This document shows positions 7,850 to 16,541 of a DNA stretch of 64,000 nucleotides, piece after piece (positions within the stretch are counted from its first letter, which is position 1; the number at the start of each line of letters is the position of its first letter). The stretch covers positions 51,875 to 115,874 of the forward strand of contig NZ_SELT01000008.1 in the NCBI RefSeq assembly GCF_004361065.1, in the 5' to 3' direction. The notes below the pieces were generated by a model that worked only from the letters and a program-made list of their open reading frames with translations, had not been told where the DNA came from and did not search any database. Position numbers and translations under genes: made by a program. The stretch is from Cognatilysobacter terrigena (GTDB lineage: Bacteria > Pseudomonadota > Gammaproteobacteria > Xanthomonadales > Xanthomonadaceae).

Positions 7850-8878
7850 ATGCTCAACCGACTGCTGCGGCGGCTGCAAGGCCGTCCGACGTCCGCGCCG
7901 ATCGCCGATGCGTCCAACGAGGACGTTGCCCCTGCCCCGGCTTTCGCAGCGGATGAGGCTGCGGTCGAAGCGGAGTTGCCCGGCGACGCCGTCCTGCTCA
8001 CTCCGCACGAGCTCAGCGCCCGTTTCGTTCGCCATCTTCTCGGCGCGCCTGCCGATGCGCCGATCGTCGACGGTCTGGCCGACGACATCCTCGATCGCCT
8101 CGATACCCAGTCGCAGCGCCTCGATGTGGCGCGCCTGCCCCGCCTGCCCGCGCTCGTGCCGCAGCTGCTCTCGGCGCTGCGTCGCGACGACGTCGATTCG
8201 AATGCGATCGCGGCGCTGCTCGCGCGCGATCCGACGCTGGCGGGCGACGTCGTGCGCGTCGCCAACAGCGCGCACTACCGGCGCGGTAGCGCGATCGCAA
8301 CGTTGCCACAGGCGGTCAACACCATCGGCAGCGATGGCCTGCGTTATGTCGTCCTGACGACGGTGATGCGGCCGATCCTGCAGGCCGATCCTTCGCAGCA
8401 GGCGGCGCAGTCCGGCGTACGTCTCGCCGAACAGTCCGAGGCACGCACGTGGCTGTGCGGTGCGCTCGCGCGCGGCGCCTGCGATGTCGGCGAAGCGCAA
8501 CTCGCGTCCGTTATCGCATCCACCGGCATCGCCGCGCTCATGCGCATGATGCCGCGCCCGCTGATGACGCAGGCCGCTGCCGACGCCGCGTTCGGCCCGC
8601 GTTTTCTCGCGCTTGCGGCCGACGTCTCGACGCGCGCAGCAGTGCACTGGCGTCTCGACGAACCGTTGCGCCAGGCGCTGCAAGCGCTCGCTCGGAGCGA
8701 CGAGGACGCAGCGCCACTGACGCGCGTACTAACGCGCGCCGACCGGCTTTCGATGCTGCGCGTGCTCCGTCAGATCGACGCGTCGAACATCGCCGTCTCC
8801 ACCGACAGCGCTGAACGCATGCAGGACACGCGACTTCTAGCGTCGATTCCGGGCCTCGCGGAACCCGTCGCAGCCTGA
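7850..8878 (+). CDS. HDOD domain protein
   Basis: A 342-residue protein with an Ala/Pro/Asp-rich low-complexity N-terminus (to about residue 65) and an HDOD domain (about 95-290): LPRLPALVPQLLSAL, ARDPTLAGDVVRVANSAHY and the LPQAVNTIGSDGLR segment. HDOD proteins are HD-superfamily relatives usually lacking the metal ligands and act as signalling scaffolds in c-di-GMP, motility and stress pathways. A strong Shine-Dalgarno (GGGGAACAGG) precedes the start. No enzymatic residues or partner domain were seen; its role is unknown. Confidence 0.85.
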   Translation: MLNRLLRRLQGRPTSAPIADASNEDVAPAPAFAADEAAVEAELPGDAVLLTPHELSARFVRHLLGAPADAPIVDGLADDILDRLDTQSQRLDVARLPRLPALVPQLLSALRRDDVDSNAIAALLARDPTLAGDVVRVANSAHYRRGSAIATLPQAVNTIGSDGLRYVVLTTVMRPILQADPSQQAAQSGVRLAEQSEARTWLCGALARGACDVGEAQLASVIASTGIAALMRMMPRPLMTQAAADAAFGPRFLALAADVSTRAAVHWRLDEPLRQALQALARSDEDAAPLTRVLTRADRLSMLRVLRQIDASNIAVSTDSAERMQDTRLLASIPGLAEPVAA

Positions 8879-8891
8879 CCGCAAAACCGAC

Positions 8892-9797
8892 TCAGCGGCC
8901 GAGCAGACGCTCCAGCACCGCCATGCGCACGGCAACGCCGTTCGCGACCTGACGCAGGATCAGCGAACGCGGCCCGTCGGCCACTTCGTCGGTGATCTCG
9001 ACGCCGCGATTGATCGGCCCCGGATGCATCACCACCGCGTCGGGCGCTGCACGACGCAGGCGCTCGGCGGTGATGCCGTAATGGCGGTGGTAATCCTCGA
9101 GCGAATCGACCAGCCCGTCTTCCATGCGCTCGCGCTGCAGCCGCAGCGTCATCACCGCATCGACGCCGTCGAGCGCCTCGTCCACGTCATGGGTGACATT
9201 GCAGTCCGCCAGCGTGCCGTCATCGGGCAGCAGCGATGCGGGCCCGCAGACGCGGATGTCGCCCGTGCCGAGCGCGCGCAGCGCGTGCAGATCCGAGCGC
9301 GCCACGCGCGAGTGTTTGACGTCGCCGACGATCGCGATGCGCATGCGCGAGAAGTCGTCGCCCTTCGCCTGCCGCAGGGTGAGCATGTCGAGCAGGCCCT
9401 GCGTCGGATGGTTGCTGCGGCCGTCGCCGGCGTTGAGCAGCGCAGTCTCCGGACGTGCGGCGTCCGCGAGTCGCGCGACGGCGCCATCGTCGTGATGCCG
9501 GACGATGAAACCGCGAACGCCCATCGCTTCGAGGTTGCGCATGGTGTCGAGCGCGGTCTCGCCCTTGCGTGCGGACGAGGTCGACACGTCGAAGTTCAGC
9601 ACGTGCGCGCCGAGCCGTTGCGAAGCCAGCTGGAAGCTCATGCGCGTGCGCGTCGACGGCTCGAAGAACAGCGTGCAGACGGCGGCGCCCCGCAGTGCAT
9701 CGAAATCGCCCGGCGTGTCGGCGAAGTGCTGCGCGCGGTCGAGCAGCCCGACGACGGTGGCGCGGGGCAGGCCGTCGAGCGTGAGCAGGTGATGCAT
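8892..9797 (-). CDS. pyrB: Aspartate carbamoyltransferase catalytic chain
   Basis: A 301-residue ATCase that condenses carbamoyl phosphate with aspartate in pyrimidine synthesis. The phosphate-binding motif FFEPSTRTR is at residues 44-52, with GDGRSNHPTQGLLDMLT and MHPGPINRGVEI further on. It follows algH and ruvX in the same direction with a 3-bp gap from ruvX. No pyrI regulatory chain or pyrC-like partner lies beside it in this window. Confidence 0.96.
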   Translation of the reverse strand: MHHLLTLDGLPRATVVGLLDRAQHFADTPGDFDALRGAAVCTLFFEPSTRTRMSFQLASQRLGAHVLNFDVSTSSARKGETALDTMRNLEAMGVRGFIVRHHDDGAVARLADAARPETALLNAGDGRSNHPTQGLLDMLTLRQAKGDDFSRMRIAIVGDVKHSRVARSDLHALRALGTGDIRVCGPASLLPDDGTLADCNVTHDVDEALDGVDAVMTLRLQRERMEDGLVDSLEDYHRHYGITAERLRRAAPDAVVMHPGPINRGVEITDEVADGPRSLILRQVANGVAVRMAVLERLLGR

Positions 9798-9800
9798 GGT

Positions 9801-10265
9801 CTATCCGGTGAGGGTGGCTTCGAGTTCGACCGCGTCGGCCGGCGCCGCCAGCCAGCGCTCGACGATGATCGCCGCGGCCATGGCGTCGAGGATCTGCGCG
9901 TCGCGACGGCGCTTGCCACCCTGCGCGCGCTCGCCGGCGAACCGCTGCGCGGCTTCGACCGAGGACGAACGCTCGTCGACCAGCATCACCGGCTTGCCGA
10001 ACTTGCGGCCGAGCTCGCGTGCGAAGGAATGCGCGCGCTTGCGGGCCGGCTGGTCACCGCCTTCGAGCGTCATCGGATCACCCACCACGAACGCATCGGG
10101 CCGCCATTCGCGCACCAGTCGATCGATCGCCGGCCAGTCCGGGCCGCTCGCATGCACATCGACGACGGCGACCGGGCGTGCGCCCGTGCCGAACGCGCTG
10201 CCCACGGCGACACCGATCCTGCGTGCGCCGACGTCGAAACCGAGAACCGTCGTCGCCGCTGTCAT
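9801..10265 (-). CDS. ruvX: YqgF/RuvX family nuclease (putative pre-16S rRNA nuclease)
   Basis: A 154-residue RNase H-fold protein. FDVGARRIGVAVG at residues 10-22 carries the first catalytic Asp (Asp11), DERSSSVEA the second acidic residue and DAQILDAMAA the third. In E. coli YqgF processes the 5' end of 16S rRNA; Holliday junction resolution was an older proposal. It lies 1 nt downstream of algH, the classic yqgE-yqgF pairing. Confidence 0.94.
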   Translation of the reverse strand: MTAATTVLGFDVGARRIGVAVGSAFGTGARPVAVVDVHASGPDWPAIDRLVREWRPDAFVVGDPMTLEGGDQPARKRAHSFARELGRKFGKPVMLVDERSSSVEAAQRFAGERAQGGKRRRDAQILDAMAAAIIVERWLAAPADAVELEATLTG

Positions 10266-10266
10266 G

Positions 10267-10842
10267 TCAGGCGTGCCCCGTGTAATCGGCCAGGCGCGAG
10301 AGGTCGACGCCGATGCGTCCGGCCGCAGCGCGCCAGCGCTCTTCGAGTGGGGTGTCGAACAGCAGCGAAGCGTCGACCGGTGCGGTCAGCCAGCTGTTGT
10401 CGGCAACGAGTTCCTGTTCGAGTTGTCCTGCGCCCCAGCCCGCGCATCCGAGCGCGATGACCGCATGGTCGGGGCCGTCTCCATTGGCCATGGCTTCGAG
10501 AATCTCTCGTGAGGTGGTGAGGTAAAGATCATCGCCGATGGCGAGCGTGGAATCCCAGCGTGTGCCGCCGTCGTGGATGACGAAGCCGCGCTCGCGATGC
10601 ACCGGTCCGCCGTTCAGCACGATCTGCGCGCGAAGCGTTTCGCTGCCGCCGTCGAAGCCCATCTGGCTCAGCACTTCGCCGACGGTGTATTCGGAGGGAC
10701 GGTTCACCACGATGCCCAGTGCGCCGTCCTCGTCGTGCTGGCAGATCAGCGCCACGCTCTTGGAGAAGCTGGATTCGGCCAGCGACGGCAGCGCGATCAG
10801 CAGCTGGTTCGCGAGCGGCGTCGGGCTGTCGGGCAATGACAT
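10267..10842 (-). CDS. algH: YqgE/AlgH family protein (UPF0301)
   Basis: A 191-residue member of the YqgE/AlgH family, with the typical N-terminus [21 protein letters not shown], the [11 protein letters not shown] segment and the [12 protein letters not shown] motif. The molecular function is not established; in Pseudomonas the homologue affects alginate and virulence gene regulation. It is the first gene of the algH-ruvX-pyrB operon, placed tail-to-head after the pilU terminator region. Confidence 0.93.
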   Translation of the reverse strand: MSLPDSPTPLANQLLIALPSLAESSFSKSVALICQHDEDGALGIVVNRPSEYTVGEVLSQMGFDGGSETLRAQIVLNGGPVHRERGFVIHDGGTRWDSTLAIGDDLYLTTSREILEAMANGDGPDHAVIALGCAGWGAGQLEQELVADNSWLTAPVDASLLFDTPLEERWRAAAGRIGVDLSRLADYTGHA

Positions 10843-10890
10843 GGACCCATATTGCCCGGGTTCGCCGCGGTAATGGAAGCGCTGCGGGAG

Positions 10891-10926
10891 CCGGAAACAA
10901 CGAAGGCGCCCGCAGGCGCCTTCGTT
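10891..10926 (-). terminator. Rho-independent terminator after pilU
   Basis: A perfect 12-bp stem AACGAAGGCGCC / GGCGCCTTCGTT with a 4-nt loop lies just past the pilU stop. On the minus strand it is followed by TTGTTTCC, a short T-rich tail, so it fits termination of pilU. Confidence 0.75.
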
Positions 10927-10944
10927 TCGGGACGGGAGCCCGGT

Positions 10945-12120
10945 TCAGCGGACGTCGGCCACGCCCACGTCGCCCAGACCCGCGGCCAGCGTACGGGCGT
11001 CGCCGCCCTGCGCCAGCTTGATGCGCAGGCGCACCTCGTTCTGCGAGTCGGCGAACCGCAGCGCGTCCTCGTAGGAGATCTCGCCGCCCTGGTAGAGCTC
11101 GAACAGCGCCTGGTCGAAGGTCTTCATGCCCAGGTTGGTCGATTCCTTCATGACCTCCTTGAGCTTGTGGATCTCACCGTCGCGGATGTAGTCCTGCACC
11201 AGCGGCGTGCCGAGCAGGATTTCCATCGCGACGCGGCGGCCCTTGCCGTCCGGCGTCGGAATCAGCTGCTGCGCGACCACGCCCGTGAGGTTGAGCGACA
11301 GGTCCATCAGCAGCTGCGTGCGGCGGTCTTCCGGGAAGAAGTTGATGATGCGGTCCATCGCCTGGTTGGCGTTGTTCGCGTGCAGCGTGCAGAGCACGAG
11401 GTGGCCGGTTTCGGCGAACGCGATCGCGTGGTCCATGCCTTCGCGCGTACGCACCTCGCCGATCATGATGACGTCCGGCGCCTGGCGCAGCGTGTTCTTC
11501 AGCGCGGCTTCCCACGAATCGGTGTCGATGCCGACCTCGCGCTGCGTGATGATGCAGCCCTCGTGCTTGTGCACGAATTCGATCGGGTCTTCGATGGTGA
11601 TGATGTGGCCGGTGGAGTTCTTGTTGCGGTAGCCGATCATCGCCGCGAGCGAGGTCGACTTACCCGTACCGGTCGCGCCCACGAACATGATGATGCCGCG
11701 CTTGGTCATCGCGAGCGTCTTGATGATCGGGGGCAGCTGCAGCTCCTCGACCGTCGGGATCTTGCTCTCGATCCGGCGCAGCACCATGCCGACCTGGTTG
11801 CGCTGGAAGAAGCAGCTGACGCGGAATCGGCCGACGTTCGCGACACCGATCGCGAAGTTGCACTCGTGCGTCTTTTCGAACTCTTCGCGCTGCGCCGGGC
11901 TCATCACCGACAGCACGAGGTCGCGCGACTGCTGCGGCGTCAGCGGGTTCTGCGTGATCGGCGTGATCTTGCCGTGGACCTTGATCGACGGCGGCATGCC
12001 GGCCGTGATGAACAGGTCGGAGGCGCGGTGTTGCGCCATCAACTTGAGATACGACGAGAAGTCGATCGAGCCGCCTGCAGCTGCAGCAGCGGGCGGAGGG
12101 GTGCCGGGGGACATGCTCAT
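10945..12120 (-). CDS. pilU: Type IV pilus accessory retraction ATPase PilU
   Basis: A 391-residue hexameric secretion ATPase of the PilT/PilU family. After a Pro/Ala-rich N-terminus it has Walker A GATGTGKST, the Asp box IITIEDPIEFVHKHEG, Walker B region DVIMIGEVRTREGMDHAI and the His box ETGHLVLCTLHANN. It is assigned to PilU rather than PilT by its greater length, the extended C-terminal tail and by lying downstream of a canonical pilT. PilU helps PilT power pilus retraction at the inner-membrane base of the pilus. Confidence 0.93.
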   Translation of the reverse strand: MSMSPGTPPPAAAAAGGSIDFSSYLKLMAQHRASDLFITAGMPPSIKVHGKITPITQNPLTPQQSRDLVLSVMSPAQREEFEKTHECNFAIGVANVGRFRVSCFFQRNQVGMVLRRIESKIPTVEELQLPPIIKTLAMTKRGIIMFVGATGTGKSTSLAAMIGYRNKNSTGHIITIEDPIEFVHKHEGCIITQREVGIDTDSWEAALKNTLRQAPDVIMIGEVRTREGMDHAIAFAETGHLVLCTLHANNANQAMDRIINFFPEDRRTQLLMDLSLNLTGVVAQQLIPTPDGKGRRVAMEILLGTPLVQDYIRDGEIHKLKEVMKESTNLGMKTFDQALFELYQGGEISYEDALRFADSQNEVRLRIKLAQGGDARTLAAGLGDVGVADVR

Positions 12121-12180
12121 CGTTGAATCTCCGGGTGACTGCTCGGGTGGGCCGCTCCGCGGCCGCCATCGGATCCGATC

Positions 12181-12234
12181 CGTTCCGGCGTGCGCGATGG
12201 CCCGCGCGCCGGAACGCCCGCCCGCAGACGGGCG
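12181..12234 (-). repeat. Tandem stem-loops between pilT and pilU
   Basis: Two adjacent hairpins fill the pilT-pilU gap. The larger pairs CGTTCCGGCG (12181-12190) with CGCCGGAACG (12207-12216), 10 bp with an internal CGCG pairing. The smaller pairs CGCCCG (12219-12224) with CGGGCG (12229-12234). Neither has a T-tract on the minus strand, so they look like mRNA stability or processing elements rather than terminators. Confidence 0.5.
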
Positions 12235-12243
12235 ACTGCGCCG

Positions 12244-13281
12244 TTACTCGAACAGGCGCTTGTCCTTGGCGTATTCGCGGGCCTGGTTCTTGAGGATCAG
12301 GCCGCGCATGACCAGATCCTGCAGGTGCTGGTCGAGCGTCATCATGCCGACCGCCTGGCCCGTCTGGATCGACGAATACATCTGCGCGACCTTGTCCTCG
12401 CGGATCAGGTTACGGATGGCGGGCGTGCCCACCATGATTTCCCACGCTGCGGTACGGCCACCGCCGACCTTCTTCAGCAGCGCCTGCGAGATCACCGCGC
12501 GCAGCGACTCCGACAGCATCGAGCGCACCATCGGCTTCTCGCCGGCGGGGAACACGTCGATGATGCGGTCGACCGTCTTCGCGGCCGAGCTCGTATGCAG
12601 CGTGCCGAACACGAGGTGGCCGGTTTCCGCGGCGGTCAGCGCGAGGCGGATCGTTTCGAGGTCGCGCAACTCGCCGACGAGGATGTAGTCCGGGTCCTCA
12701 CGCAGCGCCGAGCGCAGGGCTTCGTTGAAGCCGTGCGTGTCGCGATGCACTTCGCGCTGGTTGATCAGGCACTTCTGCGAGGTGTGCACGAACTCGATCG
12801 GATCTTCGACCGACAGGAGATGCGCGTACTCGTTCTTGTTGATGTAGTCGAGCATCGCGGCGAGCGTGGTCGACTTGCCGGAACCGGTGGGACCGGTTAC
12901 CAGGATCAGGCCCTGCGGCTGCTGGATCAGCTCGCGGAAGATCGGCGGGCAGTTCAGGTCTTCGAGCGTCAGCACTTCCGACGGAATCGTTCGGAACACC
13001 GCCGCCGCGCCGCGGTTCTGGTTGAACGCGTTGACGCGGAAGCGCGCGAGGCCGGGGATCTCGAACGAGAAGTCGACCTCGAGGAACTCTTCGTAATCGC
13101 GCCGCTGCTTGTCCGACATGATGTCGTAGACAAGCGCGTGCACCTGCTTGTGCTCGAGCGCCGGAATGTTGATGCGACGGACGTCGCCGTCGACGCGGAT
13201 CATCGGCGGCAGGCCCGCCGACAGGTGAAGGTCCGACGCCTTGTTCTTGACCGAAAAGGCCAGCAGCTCGGCGATATCCAT
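12244..13281 (-). CDS. pilT: Type IV pilus retraction ATPase PilT
   Basis: A 345-residue PilT, the motor that depolymerises pili for twitching. Walker A GPTGSGKST is at residues 130-138, followed by SVEDPIEFVHTS (Asp box), ILVGELRDLETIRLAL (Walker B) and ETGHLVFGTLHTSSA (His box); the AIRNLIRE motif needed for retraction is present near residue 290. An upstream in-frame extension to 13395 exists, but ATG at 13281 starts the canonical MDIAELLAFSV. Length matches the family. Confidence 0.96.
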   Translation of the reverse strand: MDIAELLAFSVKNKASDLHLSAGLPPMIRVDGDVRRINIPALEHKQVHALVYDIMSDKQRRDYEEFLEVDFSFEIPGLARFRVNAFNQNRGAAAVFRTIPSEVLTLEDLNCPPIFRELIQQPQGLILVTGPTGSGKSTTLAAMLDYINKNEYAHLLSVEDPIEFVHTSQKCLINQREVHRDTHGFNEALRSALREDPDYILVGELRDLETIRLALTAAETGHLVFGTLHTSSAAKTVDRIIDVFPAGEKPMVRSMLSESLRAVISQALLKKVGGGRTAAWEIMVGTPAIRNLIREDKVAQMYSSIQTGQAVGMMTLDQHLQDLVMRGLILKNQAREYAKDKRLFE

Positions 13282-13348
13282 GCTTGTCCCCGTGTAACGA
13301 TCGAGCCCCGAATCCATGCGGTGTGGCCGCGCGGACCCCCTCAGGGGC

Positions 13349-13376
13349 AGTATAGGCCCCCGCTCCGCCCCGGCAA
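13349..13376 (-). promoter_or_regulatory. Promoter of pilT
   Basis: On the minus strand TTGCCG (13376-13371) and TATACT (13354-13349) are 16 bp apart. Transcription would start near 13342, about 60 nt before pilT. The region is shared with the divergent yggS. Confidence 0.5.
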
Positions 13377-13399
13377 CGGCCGGTTTCGAGGTCACCGAC

Positions 13400-14092
13400 G
13401 TGCTCGCCGACGCCCTCCGCGAGGTCTCCGACAGCCTTTATAGCGCGGCCACCGCGGCCGGCCACCCCGCGCCCGTGCTGGTCGCCGTTTCGAAACTGCA
13501 ACCTGCGGCTGCGATCACGGAACTCGCGTCGCTGGGGCAGCGCGATTTCGGCGAGAACTACGTGCAGGAGGCCCTGCGCAAGCGGCAGGAGCTCGATGCC
13601 GCCGGCCTCCCCGGCCCTGCGACCTGGCATCTGATCGGCCATCTGCAGAGCAATAAGGCGCGCGAGGCCGCGGATCTTTTCGACTGGGTCCAGACCGTCG
13701 ACCGTCCTTCGATCGTCGACGCCCTCGCCCGCCACCGCGCCGCCGACCGCCCGCCGCTCAATGTGCTGCTGCAGGTCAACATCGACGACGAGACCAGCAA
13801 GCACGGCTGCAAGCCGGACGACGTGCCCGCGCTCGCCGCCGCCGTCGCGGCGCACCCCCGGCTCGCCCTGCGCGGCCTGATGATCATCCCGACGCCGCAT
13901 CCGGACCTCGACGCCCGGCGCCCCGCGTTCCGCAAGGCCCGCCGCCTGTTCGACGATCTGCGCACGGCGCATGCCTCGGTGGATACGCTTTCGATGGGCA
14001 TGAGCGACGACTTCGCCATCGCGATCGAAGAAGGCGCGACGATGGTGCGCGTCGGATCCGCGCTGTTCGGCGCACGTCCCGCCAAGGGCTGA
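13400..14092 (+). CDS. yggS: YggS-family pyridoxal phosphate homeostasis protein
   Basis: A 230-residue PLP-binding protein of the YggS/PROSC family. The cofactor lysine is in VLVAVSKLQPA, followed by RDFGENYVQEAL, WHLIGHLQSNKA and the C-terminal TLSMGMSDDFAIAIEEGATMVRVG phosphate-binding signature. The family buffers free PLP and affects amino-acid pools; no catalysis is established. The frame is open upstream, but GTG at 13400 with GAGG 8 nt before it gives the usual length. It sits divergently from pilT and upstream of proC, its standard partner. Confidence 0.92.
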   Translation: MLADALREVSDSLYSAATAAGHPAPVLVAVSKLQPAAAITELASLGQRDFGENYVQEALRKRQELDAAGLPGPATWHLIGHLQSNKAREAADLFDWVQTVDRPSIVDALARHRAADRPPLNVLLQVNIDDETSKHGCKPDDVPALAAAVAAHPRLALRGLMIIPTPHPDLDARRPAFRKARRLFDDLRTAHASVDTLSMGMSDDFAIAIEEGATMVRVGSALFGARPAKG

Positions 14093-14095
14093 ACC

Positions 14096-14383
14096 ATGAC
14101 GCACAAACTCCATCGCATCGTCATTCTGTTCTGGAGCGCGGTCGCGTTCGGCGGCGTCGGCCTGCTGGTGCTCACCGCTTCGATCGCCACCGCATCGATC
14201 GGCTTCTCGCACTGCGGGCCGAGCGCGCTCGATGCGATGGACGCCGGCTGTCGCGCCGGCGTGCGCCTGCTGATGGTCGCGTTCGCGATGCTGTCGATCG
14301 CACTGGTGCTCGGCGCGGTCAGCCTGACGCTGCTCTGGCGCGAGCGCGCACACCGACGCCGCCTGCAACGCCTCGAAAGCTGA
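14096..14383 (+). CDS. Small two-helix membrane protein, unknown function
   Basis: A 95-residue protein with two hydrophobic helices (about 9-33 and 57-80) joined by a loop with two cysteines, and a basic cytoplasmic tail (WRERAHRRRLQRLES). It begins 3 bp after yggS and precedes proC, so it is probably cotranscribed with yggS. No family was recognised; the usual YggT protein of this neighbourhood is larger, so this is not an obvious YggT. Confidence 0.65.
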   Translation: MTHKLHRIVILFWSAVAFGGVGLLVLTASIATASIGFSHCGPSALDAMDAGCRAGVRLLMVAFAMLSIALVLGAVSLTLLWRERAHRRRLQRLES

Positions 14384-14435
14384 TGCGCGCGCCGCCGCGC
14401 CGCTATCCTGCCGCCATCCACGCAAGGAGTCGCCG

Positions 14436-15260
14436 ATGACGCACGACACGTCCACCCTCGCCTTCATCGGCGGCGGCAACATGGCGCGCAGCCTGATCGG
14501 CGGCCTCGTCGCGCAAGGCCGCGACCCGTTGACGATCCGCGTCGCCGAGCCGGTCGATGCGTTGCGCGATGCACTCGCGAAGGACTTCGGCCTTCGCGTC
14601 TTCACCCACGCGACGGACGCCGCGGATGGCGCGTCGACGTGGCTGCTCGCGGTGAAACCGCAGGTCATGCGCAGCGTGTGCGAGTCGCTGGTGCCCGTGG
14701 CCGTGTCGAACCCGCTGGTGATTTCGATCGCGGCGGGCATCACCGCGTCGCAGCTCGATCGCTGGCTCGGCGGCGGGCGCGCCGTCGTGCGGGCGATGCC
14801 GAATACGCCGTCGCTGATCGGCCAGGGCGTGACCGGCCTTTTCGCGACGCCCGCGGTTTCGGACGCGCAACGCGACACCGCCGCCGCGCTGCTCCGCACC
14901 GGCGGGCCGACCACCTGGATCGACGACGAAGCGCTGATGGACGCGGTGACCGCCGTCTCCGGCAGCGGCCCGGCCTACGTGTTCCTGCTCGCCGAGGCCA
15001 TGCGCGCCGCGGCCGAGCGCCAGGGCCTGCCGACCGATACGGCCGACCTGCTCGTGCGTCAGACCATCGCCGGTGCCGCCGCGATGCTCATCCAGGCCGG
15101 CGAAGCACCGGACGTGCTGCGTGCGCGCGTCACGTCGCCGGGCGGCACCACGCAGGCCGCCGTCGAAACGCTGCAGGCCGGCGGTTTCGAAACGCTGCTC
15201 GACCGCGCGATCACCCGTGCAACCGAACGCGGCCGCGAGCTGTCCGCTGCCAACGACTGA
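14436..15260 (+). CDS. proC: Pyrroline-5-carboxylate reductase
   Basis: A 274-residue NAD(P)H-dependent reductase completing proline synthesis. The Rossmann motif IGGGNMA is at residues 11-17; the region MPNTPSLIGQGVTGLF and the family signature AVSGSGPAYVFLLAEAM with TSPGGTTQA near the C-terminus are intact. AAGGAG at 14424-14429 is a strong Shine-Dalgarno 6 nt before ATG. A possible -10 (TATCCT, 14404-14409) suggests its own promoter in addition to readthrough from yggS. Confidence 0.96.
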   Translation: MTHDTSTLAFIGGGNMARSLIGGLVAQGRDPLTIRVAEPVDALRDALAKDFGLRVFTHATDAADGASTWLLAVKPQVMRSVCESLVPVAVSNPLVISIAAGITASQLDRWLGGGRAVVRAMPNTPSLIGQGVTGLFATPAVSDAQRDTAAALLRTGGPTTWIDDEALMDAVTAVSGSGPAYVFLLAEAMRAAAERQGLPTDTADLLVRQTIAGAAAMLIQAGEAPDVLRARVTSPGGTTQAAVETLQAGGFETLLDRAITRATERGRELSAAND

Positions 15261-15269
15261 GGAATCGCC

Positions 15270-15731
15270 ATGCGCACTGTCGTTTTAGCTCTCGCCCTCG
15301 CACTGCTCGCCGGCTGCGGTCGCGACGCCCCACCGATCACTGCGTCGGCGGCAAGCAGCACGCAGCAAGCGCAGGCGCGCATCGGCGACGTCGTCGTGCA
15401 CGCGAGTGTGGTGCAGACCTCGACGCTCGACGAAGCGGTCGCGCGCGAGTACGGGCTCGAGCGTTCCGACCGCACCGCGATGCTGCTGATCAGCGCTCGC
15501 AATGCGAATGGCGATGCACCGCCGTCGGCGGTCGACATCACGGCGACGGTCGCGCCGGTGAACGGCGTTCCGCAGCCGATCGCACTGCGAGAAGTGCATG
15601 TCGGCGATCTCGTCGACCACGTCGGCACCGTCGACATCGCGCCGCCGGAAACGCTGAAGTTCGACGTGACGCTGCGCTACGGCAGCGCGACCTCGAGCAT
15701 GCAGTTCACGCGCGACTTCTTTCCGCGCTGA
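15270..15731 (+). CDS. DUF4426-type lipoprotein
   Basis: A 153-residue putative lipoprotein. The signal peptide ends in the lipobox LLAGC with the lipidated cysteine at residue 16, and the mature part is a beta-rich domain resembling DUF4426 (VVVHASVVQTSTLDEAVAREYGL and a C-terminal LKFDVTLRYG). Residue +2 is Gly, so outer-membrane sorting is plausible. GAGGAA precedes the start and the gap to proC is 9 bp. In related genomes this domain follows proC; the function is unknown. Confidence 0.8.
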   Translation: MRTVVLALALALLAGCGRDAPPITASAASSTQQAQARIGDVVVHASVVQTSTLDEAVAREYGLERSDRTAMLLISARNANGDAPPSAVDITATVAPVNGVPQPIALREVHVGDLVDHVGTVDIAPPETLKFDVTLRYGSATSSMQFTRDFFPR

Positions 15732-15734
15732 CGT

Positions 15735-16541
15735 TCAGGCGCGCTTTGCCGCCCAGGCATGGACGATGCGTGCGATCTCGCGCACGCCGTCGGTCAACGC
15801 CGCGGGGCCCGGCTGCAGGATCAGCGGCGACTTGATCTCGTGCAGCTCGCCGTCGCGCACGGCGGGCACGTCTTGCCAACCGGCGCGTGCCATCACGCGT
15901 TCGGGCCGGAACTTCTTGCCGCACCACGAGCCGATGATGATGTCCGGCGCGGCGTCGATGATCTCGCGGTCGTCGGCGATGATGCGGTTCTTCGCCAGCG
16001 GCTCGATGGCGCGTGCGGGCAGCAGGTCGATGCCGCCGGCGATCTCGATGAGCTCGGCGACCCAGCGGATGCCGGTGATGATCGGCTCGTCCCACTCCTC
16101 GAAGTAGACCTTCGGCCGCACCGGGAGCGCGCGCCCGGCTTCACGGATCGTGTCGAGATCGCGAGCGAGCGTGTCCGCATACGCATTCGCGTGATCGGCG
16201 ACGCCGACGAGCGCGCCGAGGCGACGGATGTAGTCGAGGATGCCGTCGACGCTGCGGTGGTTGCTGATCCACACCTCGACACCGCGACGGATCAGCTCCG
16301 ATGCGATGTCGGCCTGGATGTCGGAAAACCCGACGACGAAGTCCGGCTCCAGCTTGAGGATCTCCTCGATCTTCGCGCTGGTGAACGCGCTGACCTTCGG
16401 CTTCTCCTTGCGCGCCTTCGCCGGCCGCACCGTGAAGCCGCTGATGCCGACGATGCGGTCGTCCTCGCCCAGCGCGTACAGCGTCTCGGTCGGTTCCTCG
16501 GTCAGGCAGACGATGCGCTGCGGGCCGGTCCGCGTCGTCAC
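15735..16541 (-). CDS. Periplasmic-binding-protein-like (BtuF-type) protein without signal peptide
   Basis: A 268-residue protein with the class III substrate-binding fold used for cobalamin and siderophores: [41 protein letters not shown] and a C-terminal helical lobe. It has no signal peptide, so the mature protein should stay in the cytoplasm unless the start is wrong. The GTG start overlaps the pdxH stop by 4 bp (GTGA), which argues for this start and for coupling to pdxH. No ABC permease or ATPase lies nearby. The ligand is unknown. Confidence 0.75.
   Translation of the reverse strand: MTTRTGPQRIVCLTEEPTETLYALGEDDRIVGISGFTVRPAKARKEKPKVSAFTSAKIEEILKLEPDFVVGFSDIQADIASELIRRGVEVWISNHRSVDGILDYIRRLGALVGVADHANAYADTLARDLDTIREAGRALPVRPKVYFEEWDEPIITGIRWVAELIEIAGGIDLLPARAIEPLAKNRIIADDREIIDAAPDIIIGSWCGKKFRPERVMARAGWQDVPAVRDGELHEIKSPLILQPGPAALTDGVREIARIVHAWAAKRA

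Noticed and set aside
12698..14914. 738-codon minus-strand open frame across yggS, proC and pilT
   Set aside because: Antisense to yggS and proC and out of frame in pilT.
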